The position numbers and the translations under genes are program-made. From Pirellulaceae bacterium (lineage in GTDB: Bacteria > Planctomycetota > Planctomycetia > Pirellulales > Thermoguttaceae), in NCBI GenBank assembly GCA_012744395.1, contig JAAYCB010000351.1, positions 1 through 39,711 of the forward strand: 39,711 nt of DNA. Reading direction: 5' to 3'. How positions within the stretch are numbered: position 1 is the first letter of the stretch; the number at the start of each line of letters is the position of its first letter. Positions 1-9,176 of this stretch are shown in pieces. The notes under the pieces were generated by a model. That model was not told the origin of the DNA. It searched no databases and worked only from the letters and a program-made list of their open reading frames with translations.

Positions 1-159
1 GCCGAGGCGGCCGAAGCAGCCGAGGCGGCCGAAGCGGCTGAAGCGGCTGAAATCGGCGAGGCGGCGGAGACAGCGGCGGGCAGCGCTGCGGAAGAACAAG
101 ACAATCCTGAGCCGGACGGGGAGCAGCCCTCCCAACGAGACCCGGCTGAAGGGCAATGA
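1..159 (+). CDS. nusA: C-terminal tail of a protein upstream of infB, probably NusA (5' end outside window)
   Basis: The first 53 codons are open from the window edge and end in TGA at 157-159. They encode a low-complexity tail: about six near-perfect Ala-Glu-Ala repeats (gcc gag gcg units), then an acidic, Gln/Pro-rich end. No folded domain is visible. The NusA call rests on gene order only: nusA-infB-rbfA is a widely conserved bacterial cluster, and NusA in several phyla ends in an acidic low-complexity extension. NusA modulates RNA polymerase pausing, termination and antitermination. Another upstream protein with an AE-rich tail cannot be excluded. Confidence 0.55.
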   Translation, partial: AEAAEAAEAAEAAEAAEIGEAAETAAGSAAEEQDNPEPDGEQPSQRDPAEGQ

Positions 160-283
160 GCGGTCTACTCACGGACGTCTTGAGCCGGCGGGGTCGTTTT
201 GTAATTTGCTCTGCCGATGCGTCATCATTCGAGGGAGACACGAAACATGCGGCACTAATCTATTCCTGTCCGATTACGGTTGG

Positions 284-301
284 TGCCGATCTTGATCGGC
301 A
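284..301. promoter_or_regulatory. Perfect 18-base palindrome just upstream of the infB ribosome binding site
   Basis: TGCCGATC and GATCGGCA form perfect 8-base arms around TT. The palindrome ends two bases before the GGAAAG Shine-Dalgarno-like sequence (304-309) that serves the proposed TTG start of infB at 322. It could be an operator or a small RNA hairpin affecting initiation. No function is demonstrated. Confidence 0.4.
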
Positions 302-321
302 ATGGAAAGCGAGAACACGAT

Positions 322-3219
322 TTGGCGATTCGCATCTACCAATTAGCGAAACAGCTAAAGGTCGACAACAAGATCCTGGTCGATGCTTGCAAGAAACTCG
401 GCATCGAGGGCAAGGGATCCGCGCTGGCGAGCCTGTCCGACGAACAGGTGGTCGCCATCCGCGAGCATCTCGGCGGGGCCAGGCGGCCTGCAGCGCCCGT
501 CCCTCCCCGGATGGAACCCCCGAAACGCGAGGAAAAACCTCTTGGCCGTGTTCGGGCCCTGCCTCCCACGATCCGGCCGGTCTCACAGCCATCCGCCCCC
601 GAGCCGCCGCCCGCCGCTGAGATCGCCGCGCCCAGCGAGGCCCCCCCACCCGTCACTCCCACGGTGCCCGTTACCCCGACAACCTCCGTGACGCCGACGG
701 CGCCGCCGCCCTCCGAAACGCCGGAGACGCCGGCCGCCCCGACAGGGACCCCAACCGCCGAACAGGTTTCGCCCCCCGCGGCGCCTGCCTCGCCGCCGCC
801 GGAGACGCCGATCCCAGCCACGGTGACCCCGACGCCGCCGCCGCGGCCAGCCGGTGCCGTGCGCCGCGAGGACTACATCGGCCCCGCTGCCGCCGCCGAC
901 AAGAGGATTCCGGTTCTCGGGTCCCGCCCCGACAAGGGCGCTCCGGTCAAGAAATCGCCGGGCGAGGAGGGCGGCCGCGGTTCGGCCGATAAGGGGGGGC
1001 TGTCGATCAAGCTCGCCCCGATGCCGGCGCCGAAACGACCCGCCGCCAAAAAGAAGGAAGAGCCTCGCGCCCAGAAGCCCGACTTGCGCCTGCCGCCCGG
1101 CGCCCTGCGGCCCGGCAAGGCCGGTGGACGGCCTCTTTCGGAACAACTCCGCCAGCACGAGAAGAAGCGCAAGGCGCCGGCCAAGAAGCCGATCGAGGCC
1201 GAGCCCGGCGCCGCGTTGTCTGAGACCGGGCAGGGCGGCAAGGATCGCGGCAAGAGAAGCAAACGCGCAGCCGGCCCGCTCGGCAATGCTGGCAGCACCC
1301 TGGGCGGGCGCGAGCAGCGCCAACTGAAGCGTAAACGATCCGGCGCCGCCACGACGCGGCGCCGAGCAGGCGACGAGGAAGAGATTTCGCCCCGCCTGGC
1401 CCGCCGGCTCCGCCGCACCGGGAATGTGAGCACCGCCGCGCCCCGAAAGCACAATGTCGTGGTCGACCTGCCCTGCACCGTCAAGAGCTTCGCGGAGAGC
1501 CTCGGGCTGCCCGTGGCCGACGTGCAACGCAAACTCTTCGAGTATGAAAAGCTCCTCCGCATCACCGACCAACTTGATCTGGAGACCGCCGAACTGCTGG
1601 CCACGGCCCTGGAGATCGAGGTCGATTTCCGCAAGGCGGCCTCGGCCGAAGAGAAGTTGATGGAAAGACTCCACAACATCAAGGACGACTCCGCGTCGCT
1701 CAAGCCCCGCCCCCCGGTGGTCACGTTTCTCGGCCACGTCGACCACGGCAAGACCTCCTTGCTCGACCGGATCATCAACATCGACGTTGTCTCGACCGAA
1801 AAGGGTCGGATCACGCAGCACATCCGCGCCTACCGGATCAAGAAGGACGGACGGCCGATCGCATTTGTCGACACGCCGGGCCACGAAGCCTTCACGGAGA
1901 TGCGCGCCCGCGGCGCCAACTGCACCGACATCGCGGTCCTCGTCGTGGCCGCCGACGACGGCGTCATGCCCCAGACCGAAGAGGCCATCAGCCACGCCCG
2001 GGCCGCCGGGGTCCCGATCGTCGTCGCCCTGAACAAGATCGATCTGCCCGGCGCCAACCCGGATCGGGCGTACCAGCAGCTGGCCGCCGCCGAACTGCTG
2101 CCCAGCGAGTGGGGTGGCGACGTGGAGGTCGTCCGCACCAGCGCGATCACCGGCGCGGGCATCGACGAGCTGCTCGACACGATCCTGACGGTTGCGGAGC
2201 TCAACGAGTACAAGGCCAATCCCGACGCTCCGGGGTCCGGGGTGTGCCTCGAGGCGGAGGTGCAGCAGGGGCGCGGTGTGGTCTGCAAGGTGCTCGTCGA
2301 CCGTGGAACCCTGCATGTCGGCGACATCGTCGTCTGCGGCGCGGCCCACGGCCGCATCAAGGCGATGTACGACACGCTCAATCCCCGCAGGCGGGTCAAG
2401 GAGGCCGGCCCTTCCTTCCCGGCCAACCTCACCGGGCTCGACGTGGCGCCCGGCGCGGGCGACCGCTTCTATGTCGTGCCGACGATTCCCGAAGCGCGGC
2501 AGATCGCCGAGGAGCGCGCCGCCCACCAGCGGAAGGAAGAGCTGCGGGTCACGATGCCCCAGGTCACGCTGGAGACGCTCAGCGAGCGGATCAGCCAGCA
2601 GCAGGTCCGCACGCTGAACATCATTCTCCGCGCCGACGTCCGCGGTTCGATCGAGGCGATCAAGAAGGAGATGACCAAGCTCCAGCACCCCGAGGTCCAG
2701 ATCAAGATCCTCCAGGCCTCGGTCGGCGGAATCACCGAAGCCGACGTGACGCTGGCCAGCGCGTCGGATGCCGTGATCATCGGATTCAACGTCGTCCCCG
2801 AGGAAAGCGCCCGGGTGCTGGCTGAAAACCGCGGCGTCCAGATTCGCCGCTACGACATCATCTATCAAATCACGTCCGATCTGAAGGCCGCCCTCGAAGG
2901 CATGCTGCGGCCGGAGAAACGCGAAGCGGAACTCGGCCGCGCGCTGGTGCAGAAGACCTTCGCGATCAGCCGTTTGGGCACGATCGCCGGCTGCCGCGTT
3001 CTCGCCGGGAGCATCCAGCGCGACGCCAGAATCCGCGTGATCCGCGAGAGCCGGATTATCGGCGACTACTCGCTGGAATCCCTCAAGCGCGAGAAAGACG
3101 ACGCCCGCGAGGTCCGCGAAGGGTACGAATGCGGCATGAAACTCGGCGGTTTCAACGACCTGAAGGAAGGCGACATCCTCGAAGCCTACAAGATTGAGGA
3201 GGTGGCGAGAACCTTCTGA
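322..3219 (+). CDS. infB: Translation initiation factor IF-2
   Basis: IF-2 is the GTPase that places initiator fMet-tRNA on the 30S subunit and promotes 50S joining. From the proposed start the protein has 965 residues. It opens with the IF2 N-terminal motif AIRIYQLAKQLKVD, followed by a long Pro/Ala then Lys/Arg-rich linker (about residues 60-370), the IF2_N domain (about 375-440), and the G domain with GHVDHGKT (471-478), DTPGH (517-521) and NKID (571-574). Domains II-IV follow and end in EVARTF. The frame is open upstream to a TTG at 280, but TTG 322 places the conserved AIRIYQLAK motif directly after the initiator and has GGAAAG 12 bases upstream, so it is preferred. No ATG precedes the conserved N-terminus in this frame. 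Confidence 0.96.
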   Translation: MAIRIYQLAKQLKVDNKILVDACKKLGIEGKGSALASLSDEQVVAIREHLGGARRPAAPVPPRMEPPKREEKPLGRVRALPPTIRPVSQPSAPEPPPAAEIAAPSEAPPPVTPTVPVTPTTSVTPTAPPPSETPETPAAPTGTPTAEQVSPPAAPASPPPETPIPATVTPTPPPRPAGAVRREDYIGPAAAADKRIPVLGSRPDKGAPVKKSPGEEGGRGSADKGGLSIKLAPMPAPKRPAAKKKEEPRAQKPDLRLPPGALRPGKAGGRPLSEQLRQHEKKRKAPAKKPIEAEPGAALSETGQGGKDRGKRSKRAAGPLGNAGSTLGGREQRQLKRKRSGAATTRRRAGDEEEISPRLARRLRRTGNVSTAAPRKHNVVVDLPCTVKSFAESLGLPVADVQRKLFEYEKLLRITDQLDLETAELLATALEIEVDFRKAASAEEKLMERLHNIKDDSASLKPRPPVVTFLGHVDHGKTSLLDRIINIDVVSTEKGRITQHIRAYRIKKDGRPIAFVDTPGHEAFTEMRARGANCTDIAVLVVAADDGVMPQTEEAISHARAAGVPIVVALNKIDLPGANPDRAYQQLAAAELLPSEWGGDVEVVRTSAITGAGIDELLDTILTVAELNEYKANPDAPGSGVCLEAEVQQGRGVVCKVLVDRGTLHVGDIVVCGAAHGRIKAMYDTLNPRRRVKEAGPSFPANLTGLDVAPGAGDRFYVVPTIPEARQIAEERAAHQRKEELRVTMPQVTLETLSERISQQQVRTLNIILRADVRGSIEAIKKEMTKLQHPEVQIKILQASVGGITEADVTLASASDAVIIGFNVVPEESARVLAENRGVQIRRYDIIYQITSDLKAALEGMLRPEKREAELGRALVQKTFAISRLGTIAGCRVLAGSIQRDARIRVIRESRIIGDYSLESLKREKDDAREVREGYECGMKLGGFNDLKEGDILEAYKIEEVARTF

Positions 3220-3367
3220 TCGCCGCGCCATCCGCCGCTGCGTTCCGGCGGCGGCCGCGCCAGGTTCATCGCCGCGGAAGACGGAGCAGACCGAGGCAAT
3301 CCGTCCCTGGCCGGCGGCGGGCAATCTCCGCAGATAGTTACTTGTCTTTCGCATGTTGGGAGTGGCA

Positions 3368-3805
3368 ATGCCGTCGCGCAGGGCTCAAAAAGCGGCTGAG
3401 GCAATCCGCGAGGTGGTTGGCATGGCGATCCTCGCCGACCTGAAGGACCCGAGAATCCGCGACGTGACCGTGACCTACGTCGAGGTCTCGGGAGACCTGC
3501 GCCACGCCAAGGTGCACGTCTCGGTGATGGGCGATGAAACCAGGCAACAGTTGAGCCTCCGTGGCCTGCGGAGCGCCGCCGGTTTCCTGCAAGCCCGATG
3601 CGCCGCCCGGATCAACACCCGCTACACGCCGAAGATCGAGTTCTTCCTGGACGACGGCGTGAAGAAGTCGATCGAGATTTCACGAATTCTCAAGGAGGTT
3701 TTGCCACCGGATGAAACGCGCCCGCCCGAAGGCGGCGAACCGGAAGAGCAGGACGCGGCCGGCGCGGACGAGGAGAGCGAGACGGATGGAGAGGCGAATC
3801 GGTAG
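3368..3805 (+). CDS. rbfA: 30S ribosome-binding factor A (RbfA)
   Basis: RbfA is a KH-fold protein that binds the immature 30S subunit near helix 1 of 16S rRNA and is needed for late maturation and cold adaptation. The 145-residue product starts MPSRRAQKAAEAIREVV and has the family's core: LKDPRIRDVTVTYVEVSGDLRHAKV, given here only in outline, then a VSVMG strand and the RYTPKIEFFLDDGV segment. A strongly acidic tail of about 35 residues (Glu, Asp, Pro, Gly) follows the domain. ATG 3368 is chosen over ATG 3353 because GGGAG (3358-3362) lies five bases before it, while 3353 has no ribosome binding site. It follows infB by 148 bases, the classical infB-rbfA order. Confidence 0.93.
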   Translation: MPSRRAQKAAEAIREVVGMAILADLKDPRIRDVTVTYVEVSGDLRHAKVHVSVMGDETRQQLSLRGLRSAAGFLQARCAARINTRYTPKIEFFLDDGVKKSIEISRILKEVLPPDETRPPEGGEPEEQDAAGADEESETDGEANR

Positions 3806-3878
3806 CGCCGCGCGGCTCGCAGGCGGCATTCCGTGAAGCATGCTTGAATTTTTCTGTGGATAACTGACGGCAGGACCC

Positions 3879-4850
3879 ATGGCAACCAGCAGTCGAAGCA
3901 CGAAGATCAACAAGATCCAGAAGGTTCTGAAAAAGGCTGGCTACCAACTCGTGGCCCCCGACCCGCAGAGGTCCGTCATCGAGCATCTCCTCTTCGCCGC
4001 GTGCCTGGAAGACGCCAAGTACGATGCCGCCGAGCAGGCTTTCGCGGCACTGGTCCATAATTTCTTCGACTGGAACGAAGTCCGCGTGACCACGATCCGA
4101 GAACTCGCCGAAGAGATTTCCTGCCTGCCGGACCCGACCCGGGCGGCACAGCGGATCAAGGAGATTCTCCAGTCGGTCTTCGAAACGAAGTACGCATTCG
4201 ACCTGGAGGAACTCCGCAAGGAGAACCTCGGCCCGGCCACCGAGCAACTGCAAAAGATCAAGGGCGCCACCAGCTTTGCCGTCGCCTACGTCATGCAGGT
4301 CGCTCTCGGGGGGCACGCGATTCCCGTCGACGCGGCCGCGATCAGCGTGATGGAAATCCTCGACCTGGCAAAACCCAAAGACCTCAAGGCGGGGAGCGTG
4401 CCCGGGCTGGAACGCTCGGTGGCGAAGAACAAGGGTATCGAGTTTGCCTCCCTGCTCCACCAGTTCGCCGTCGATTTCACGGCCACGCCCCACAAGCCCG
4501 AACTGCGCAAGTGCCTGCTCGAGATCGATCCGCAAGCCGCGCCCCGATTGCCGAAACGGCGCAGTCGGGCAGCCCCCGAGACGCCCGGGCAGGCTGCTCC
4601 ATCCCCGGCGGCCCCCGCCAAGCCGCCGGCGGCCACCCCCAAGGCCGAGCAGAAGCCGAAGAAAGCCGCCGCGAAGAAGACCGCAGCCCCCAAGCCCAAG
4701 GTCCAGGCCAAACCGGCCAGGGATGCCGCTGAAGGGAAGAAGACGCCCGCCAGGGGAAAGTCAACGGGCGGCGCGAACAAGCCCGCCAAGTCCGCACCCG
4801 CGGCAAAACGCTCGGCAACCAAAGGACTGTCGAAAAAGAAGCCCCGCTGA
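3879..4850 (+). CDS. Degenerate HhH-GPD (endonuclease III fold) protein with Lys/Ala/Pro-rich tail
   Basis: The 323-residue protein resembles the endonuclease III/HhH-GPD glycosylase fold over residues 1-215, with the helix-hairpin-helix at about 124-151 (LQKIKGATSFAVAYV ... HAIPVD). Aligned by hand to E. coli endonuclease III (LPGVGRKT ... AVDT), the catalytic Lys120 position is Phe133, while Asp138 is kept as Asp151. The hairpin glycines are partly lost and the C-terminal four-Cys [4Fe-4S] motif is absent. Residues 225-323 are a Lys/Ala/Pro tail like histone H1 or planctomycete DNA-binding tails. It is probably DNA-binding without lyase activity; a monofunctional glycosylase is possible. 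It lies in the infB-rbfA block, 28 bases before the next gene, which suggests co-transcription. Confidence 0.75.
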   Translation: MATSSRSTKINKIQKVLKKAGYQLVAPDPQRSVIEHLLFAACLEDAKYDAAEQAFAALVHNFFDWNEVRVTTIRELAEEISCLPDPTRAAQRIKEILQSVFETKYAFDLEELRKENLGPATEQLQKIKGATSFAVAYVMQVALGGHAIPVDAAAISVMEILDLAKPKDLKAGSVPGLERSVAKNKGIEFASLLHQFAVDFTATPHKPELRKCLLEIDPQAAPRLPKRRSRAAPETPGQAAPSPAAPAKPPAATPKAEQKPKKAAAKKTAAPKPKVQAKPARDAAEGKKTPARGKSTGGANKPAKSAPAAKRSATKGLSKKKPR

Positions 4851-4878
4851 TCGTTTGGCCGCGGGAAGGAGGCGCACG

Positions 4879-7146
4879 GTGCCGTTTCGCTTCTCTTGGT
4901 ACTCCCCTTTGCTGATCGCGCTCAGCCTGTTGCCGGCCTCCGGATGGACGCCGGCCGGAGCCTCTCCGCCCGGCGCCGAGCCCGGAGACGCGCCGGCGGC
5001 CGGCGATCCCCTCGATGCCTTCCCATTCGAGGAACCCTGCGCCCGGTTCATCCCGCAGCGGCCCCCGAGCGAAGCGGAACAAGACAGGGTCGAGGCCCTG
5101 GCTCTGTTCAGCCTGGCCCACGAACTGGAGGATCGCGGCGACCGTGCATGGCGGAGCGGCAAGACCGATTTGGCCCGGCCGCTGTACGACAAGGCGCTCC
5201 GCGCCTATCAGCGAACGCTGCGCTTCGATTCCGCCGCGGAGGACGCCGCCAGAGCGGTCGTCCGCCTCTCGGCGCGGCTCAAGCGCCCGGCCATGGCGGA
5301 GTACGCCGCAAGACGGATGCGGCCCGCCAATCGGGCCGATGCGGCGCTCCTGCGATTCATGGCCATGCACCTGGCGAGCGAAGGCCAGGGGCCAGGGGCC
5401 GTCGCGTTGTACGAGCGGCTCGTCGCGGCCGATCCGCCCGCCGTTCTCCCCGCCGGCGACGAAGTCATCCTCTGGCTGGAGATCGGACGGCTCTGCCACC
5501 TCAACGAAGAATACGAAAAAGCGGCCGGCTATCTGGCACGCGTGGTGGAAGCCCTCGCGGAGCCCGACAAGTTCCAACTCTCGCCGGAGGCCCGCAAGGC
5601 CCTGCTCGAGAAGGAGGCCGCCGTCTGCCAATTGATCGGATCGTGCTTCCTCTCGGCGGGCCGGACGGACGAGGCGAAACGCGCTTTCGACCAGTCGCAG
5701 AGAGCCGCGCCCCAACCGCGGCGCGCAGCGCTGAACGAGGCGAGACTCCACCAGTCCGCCGGCCGCCTCGAAGACGCGCTCGCCGCCCTGAAGGTCTATT
5801 TCCACGAACGGCCCGAGGAAGACGGGCTCGCCGGCTGCCTGCTCCTGGAGGAAATCCTCGGAAAACTCGGCCGCCAAGAACAACTCATCGAGTATCTGGA
5901 GGGACTCCATCAGCAGCAACCGGAGAACACGGCCGCCCGCTATTTCCTCGCCGAGAAATACGCCGCTGCAAACCAGCCCGAGAAGGCCGAGCGGCTCTAT
6001 CGCGGCCTCGTCGAGGACGCGCCGACTTTGACTGTCTATCGCCGCCTGCTCGAAATCCATTTGGGCCGCGGCGACGACCCGGCGATTGCCGACGTCCTCG
6101 CCGCCGTCGTTGAGAAGGCCGGCTCCCTCGATCCCCTGGGGGAAGGGTTGCAGCGGCTCGCCGCCTCCGAGTCCACCGTCAGCGCGATCCTCGCAACCGC
6201 CGGAACATCGCTCAGCGAAGAACCGCTCGCCGCCGCGGCGCTGCTGGCCGCGGCGCAGCTTGGCCTGGCCGCCGGACGCTTCGATGACGTTCCCCCCCTG
6301 TTCCAGGCGGCGTTCCGTCTGGCTCCCGAACGTGCCGCCAGTGGGCTTCTCGATTGGGGCGTGGCGCTGTTGGAGGCGGAGAAATACGCCGAGTCGGCCG
6401 ACGTGTTCCGCCAGGCCGCCGAACTGCCGGGAGTCGAGGGCCAGCGCGCGGCCGTCTTCCAGTATTATCTGGCCGCGGCCCTGGAGATGGCCGGGAAGAC
6501 GGACGAGGCCCTGGCCGCGGCGCGCGCGGCGATCCGGCTCGACGAGGATTCCGCCGTCTTCCATAGCCGAGTGGCCTGGATTCTCTACCATGCCGATCGC
6601 AAGCCCGAAGCGGCCGCCGCGTATCGCGCGCTCGTCGACCGCTTCGACGATCAGCACGGCTCCCCGCAGGTGCGGCGGATTGTCCGCCAGTCGCGGATGA
6701 TCCTCTCCAACCTCTGCCTCGAAGAGCGGCGAATTCCCGATGCCGTCGAATGGCTCCAGCAGGTTCTCGACGAGTTCCCCGAAGACCCCGGCGCGCTGAA
6801 CGACCTCGGCTATCTCTGGGCCGATGAGAACATGCACCTCCACCGCGCCCGGCGGATGATCGAACGGGCCGTCGAGGCCGAACCGGACAACGGCGCATTC
6901 CGCGACAGCCTCGGCTGGGTGCTCTTCCGGCAGGGCCAGTACGAGCGGGCTGTCGCCGAGTTGGAGAAGGCCGCGGAATTCGAGCCCGATCCGGTCGTGC
7001 TCGATCACCTCGGCGAGGCCTATGCCAGGTGCAAGCAGAACGACAAGGCGGCGGCGGCCTGGCGGCGATCCTACGAACGATTCAAGCAGGCCGGCGACGA
7101 ACAGGCAGCGGAAAGAGTCCGCGACAAGCTGGAAAAAACCAAGTAA
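4879..7146 (+). CDS. Secreted tetratricopeptide-repeat protein
   Basis: This 755-residue protein starts at GTG 4879 with an ideal AAGGAGG (4866-4872) six bases upstream. The open frame extends further 5' but overlaps the preceding gene. The N-terminus FRFSWYSPLLIALSLLPASG is a signal peptide or membrane anchor, followed by a Pro/Gly-rich segment. The rest is helical with many TPR-like units (for example residues with LGRQEQLIEYLEGL, AAAYRALVDRF, ALNDLGYLWAD and FRDSLGWVLFRQGQYERAV). The last units resemble the canonical TPR consensus W-LG-Y-A-P. TPR proteins scaffold protein complexes; the partner here is unknown. It sits between the HhH protein and yebC in a likely operon. Confidence 0.85.
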   Translation: MPFRFSWYSPLLIALSLLPASGWTPAGASPPGAEPGDAPAAGDPLDAFPFEEPCARFIPQRPPSEAEQDRVEALALFSLAHELEDRGDRAWRSGKTDLARPLYDKALRAYQRTLRFDSAAEDAARAVVRLSARLKRPAMAEYAARRMRPANRADAALLRFMAMHLASEGQGPGAVALYERLVAADPPAVLPAGDEVILWLEIGRLCHLNEEYEKAAGYLARVVEALAEPDKFQLSPEARKALLEKEAAVCQLIGSCFLSAGRTDEAKRAFDQSQRAAPQPRRAALNEARLHQSAGRLEDALAALKVYFHERPEEDGLAGCLLLEEILGKLGRQEQLIEYLEGLHQQQPENTAARYFLAEKYAAANQPEKAERLYRGLVEDAPTLTVYRRLLEIHLGRGDDPAIADVLAAVVEKAGSLDPLGEGLQRLAASESTVSAILATAGTSLSEEPLAAAALLAAAQLGLAAGRFDDVPPLFQAAFRLAPERAASGLLDWGVALLEAEKYAESADVFRQAAELPGVEGQRAAVFQYYLAAALEMAGKTDEALAAARAAIRLDEDSAVFHSRVAWILYHADRKPEAAAAYRALVDRFDDQHGSPQVRRIVRQSRMILSNLCLEERRIPDAVEWLQQVLDEFPEDPGALNDLGYLWADENMHLHRARRMIERAVEAEPDNGAFRDSLGWVLFRQGQYERAVAELEKAAEFEPDPVVLDHLGEAYARCKQNDKAAAAWRRSYERFKQAGDEQAAERVRDKLEKTK

Positions 7147-7267
7147 CGCGCGCGGCGCGGCGGTCTTTGCCCGGCGAACACCCGGCGGAAAGCCGGTCGG
7201 GAACCGGCGCAAGGATCCGCCACGACGCCAAGTCGAAGCATTCGATCCGAGCAACAAGGACGCTGAT

Positions 7268-8023
7268 ATGGCAGGCCATTCACACTGGGCGGGCATCAAG
7301 CACAAGAAGGCATTGATCGACGCGAAGCGGGGCAAGCTCTGGAGCAAGCTCACCAAGGCGATCATCATCGCCGCGAAGATGGGTGGCGGCGACCTGGACG
7401 TCAACTTCCGCCTCCGCGCCGCGGTCGACGCCGCCAAGGCGGTGAGCATGCCCAAAGACAACATCGCGCGGGCGATCAAGAAGGGAACGGGCGAACTGGA
7501 CGGCGGAAACCTCGAGGAAGTCGTCTACGAAGGTTACGGCCCGGGCGGCGTCGCCGTGCTCTGCGAATGCCTGACCGACAACCTCAACCGGACCGCCCCC
7601 GAGATTCGCAAGGCCTTCGAGGTGGCCGGCGGCAAGCTCGGCAAGACCGGCTGCGTCGCCTGGAATTTCGAGAAGAAGGGGCTGTTCATCGTCGCCGCCG
7701 ACCAGGTCGATGAAGATACGCTGATGGAGATTGCCATCGAGGCCGGGGCCGACGACGTCAAAGCCGGCGCCGGCAAGTTCGAAATCACCTGCGGCGTCGG
7801 CCAGTTCGAGGCCGTCTCCAAGGCCCTGGCCGACGCCAACATCGAGACCGAGGTCCGCGAGCTGAGCCTGGTTCCCAACGAGACCGTCGACCTCGACGCC
7901 GACGCCGCCCGCAAGATCCTCAGGCTCATGGAGCGCCTCGACGACCACGATGACGTCCAGAATGTCTCCGCCAACTTCAACATCTCCGATGAGGTGATGG
8001 CCGAGTTGGCGAAGGATGAGTGA
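7268..8023 (+). CDS. yebC: YebC/PmpR family regulator
   Basis: The 251-residue protein begins MAGHSHWAGIKHKKALIDAK, the highly conserved YebC start (MAGHSKWANIKHKK), and has MPKDNIARAIKKGTGE plus the YEGYGPGGVAVLCE segment. Length matches the family (about 240-250). YebC proteins have been described as transcriptional regulators (PmpR in Pseudomonas), and more recently as factors that help ribosomes through difficult sequences such as polyproline; a translation role would suit the infB/rbfA neighbours. AAGGA lies about eight bases before the ATG. The gene is last in the plus-strand block and converges on the UroD-like gene 115 bases downstream. Confidence 0.95.
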   Translation: MAGHSHWAGIKHKKALIDAKRGKLWSKLTKAIIIAAKMGGGDLDVNFRLRAAVDAAKAVSMPKDNIARAIKKGTGELDGGNLEEVVYEGYGPGGVAVLCECLTDNLNRTAPEIRKAFEVAGGKLGKTGCVAWNFEKKGLFIVAADQVDEDTLMEIAIEAGADDVKAGAGKFEITCGVGQFEAVSKALADANIETEVRELSLVPNETVDLDADAARKILRLMERLDDHDDVQNVSANFNISDEVMAELAKDE

Positions 8024-8138
8024 GGGTGGAGATCGAGTCCTACTGACGGGACTGGTGCAGATCCCAACTGCCGGCATTCACGAAGCAGCCGGGGACGACC
8101 AGAGCCGGCAGACTCGGCGGCCGGCCGGAGACCCCGCT

Positions 8139-9176
8139 TCACGCGCTGCCGATCGCCTCGTACATCGCCAGGATGTTCTCCGTCGGCGTGATCGGCTGGA
8201 GGTTGTGGCAGGGGGCGCAGATCCACCGCGCCGGGCGGTAGATTTCGATGCTTTCGCGGACCTCGCGGGCGACGTCTTCGGCGCTGCCGAAAGCCAGCGT
8301 CCGCTGGTTGTCGATCGAGCCGTGGAAGATCAGCCGGCCGCCGAAATCGGCCACCAGCCGCGCGCGATCCATCCCGGCGCTCCGCCACTGGATGGGATTG
8401 AGAATCTCGATCCCCACGCGGTCCAGCAGGTCGGGGATAAACATCCGCGCGGCCCCGTCGGTGTGGTACATCACGTGGATGCCATGGGACCGGGCCAGCT
8501 CGGCCATCTTCACCTGGTTGTCGCGCAAGAACCGCCGATACATCGCCAGGCTGATCAACGGCCCGGTCTGGGAGCCCAGGTCCTCGGCGACCCAAGTCGT
8601 GTCGATCCGCCCCGCCCCGGCCGCGAATATCCGCCGGTGATGCTCCCAGTGGAAATCGAACAGGTGGCCGAGGATCGCGTCGGCAATCTGCGGCCTGAGG
8701 ATCAAGTCCTCAAACGCCCGCTCCAGGCCCCGCAGGTAGCCGTAGAGCAGAAAGGGCTCGTAGCAGCCGGCATGGATCGGGCGGGTCCCGTCGTCCTCCC
8801 GGCAGATTTTCGTGATCGCCGCGTAGTCAAACTCCTCGGGCGATGGCCAGCGATAGGCGTGCACCTCCGCGACCGAGTCGACCTCGGCCAACGGGTGGCG
8901 GCACGGTTCGTTGTAGGCCCCGCCGCCGTACTCCACGCGGCGGTAAGTGATGCCCCATATGTCGCCGCCGCCCCCATCCCGCCGGCCGGTCCACGGCGGG
9001 ATGACTTCCTTCCGCCGGTCGATCTTCAGCCGCTTCCAGAGCCCCTCCTCGTCGCCGCAGCCGAGTTCATCCAGCAGCCGGGCGGTGACCTCCGGCGTCG
9101 CCTGATAGTCGGTCGGAATCCGGTCGGGCTGCCGGCATTCAAACAGAGCGAGCCACCGTTGGCGGGGTGTCATCAT
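8139..9176 (-). CDS. Uroporphyrinogen decarboxylase-like (URO-D family) protein, not HemE
   Basis: The 345-residue protein begins MMTPRQRWLALFECRQPDRIP, the start typical of URO-D-like proteins of planctomycetes and of the MtaA/CmuA methyltransferase branch. Further family signs are AILGHLFDFHWEHHRRI, YHTDGAARMFIPDLLDRVGIEILNP (given in outline) and a final HNLQPITPTENILAMYEA. The N-terminal RQAGRY substrate motif of true HemE is missing, so a role in heme synthesis is unlikely. Its ATG overlaps the TGA of the upstream oxidoreductase as ATGA (9173-9176), so translation is probably coupled. The substrate is unknown; a methyl-transfer or carbohydrate-linked role is only a guess. Confidence 0.88.
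   Translation of the reverse strand: MMTPRQRWLALFECRQPDRIPTDYQATPEVTARLLDELGCGDEEGLWKRLKIDRRKEVIPPWTGRRDGGGGDIWGITYRRVEYGGGAYNEPCRHPLAEVDSVAEVHAYRWPSPEEFDYAAITKICREDDGTRPIHAGCYEPFLLYGYLRGLERAFEDLILRPQIADAILGHLFDFHWEHHRRIFAAGAGRIDTTWVAEDLGSQTGPLISLAMYRRFLRDNQVKMAELARSHGIHVMYHTDGAARMFIPDLLDRVGIEILNPIQWRSAGMDRARLVADFGGRLIFHGSIDNQRTLAFGSAEDVAREVRESIEIYRPARWICAPCHNLQPITPTENILAMYEAIGSA

Noticed and set aside
583-3354. Minus-strand open frame of 923 codons across infB
   Set aside because: It is the antisense shadow of infB in GC-rich DNA; its composition is Arg/Gly/Leu-rich and no domain is visible.
4477-7479. Minus-strand open frame of 1000 codons opposite the TPR gene
   Set aside because: Crosses three plus-strand genes and has no motif; GC-rich shadow.
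8024-8138. Bidirectional terminator between yebC and the UroD-like gene
   Set aside because: Only a five-base inverted repeat (AGTCC/GGACT) without a T-run was found.
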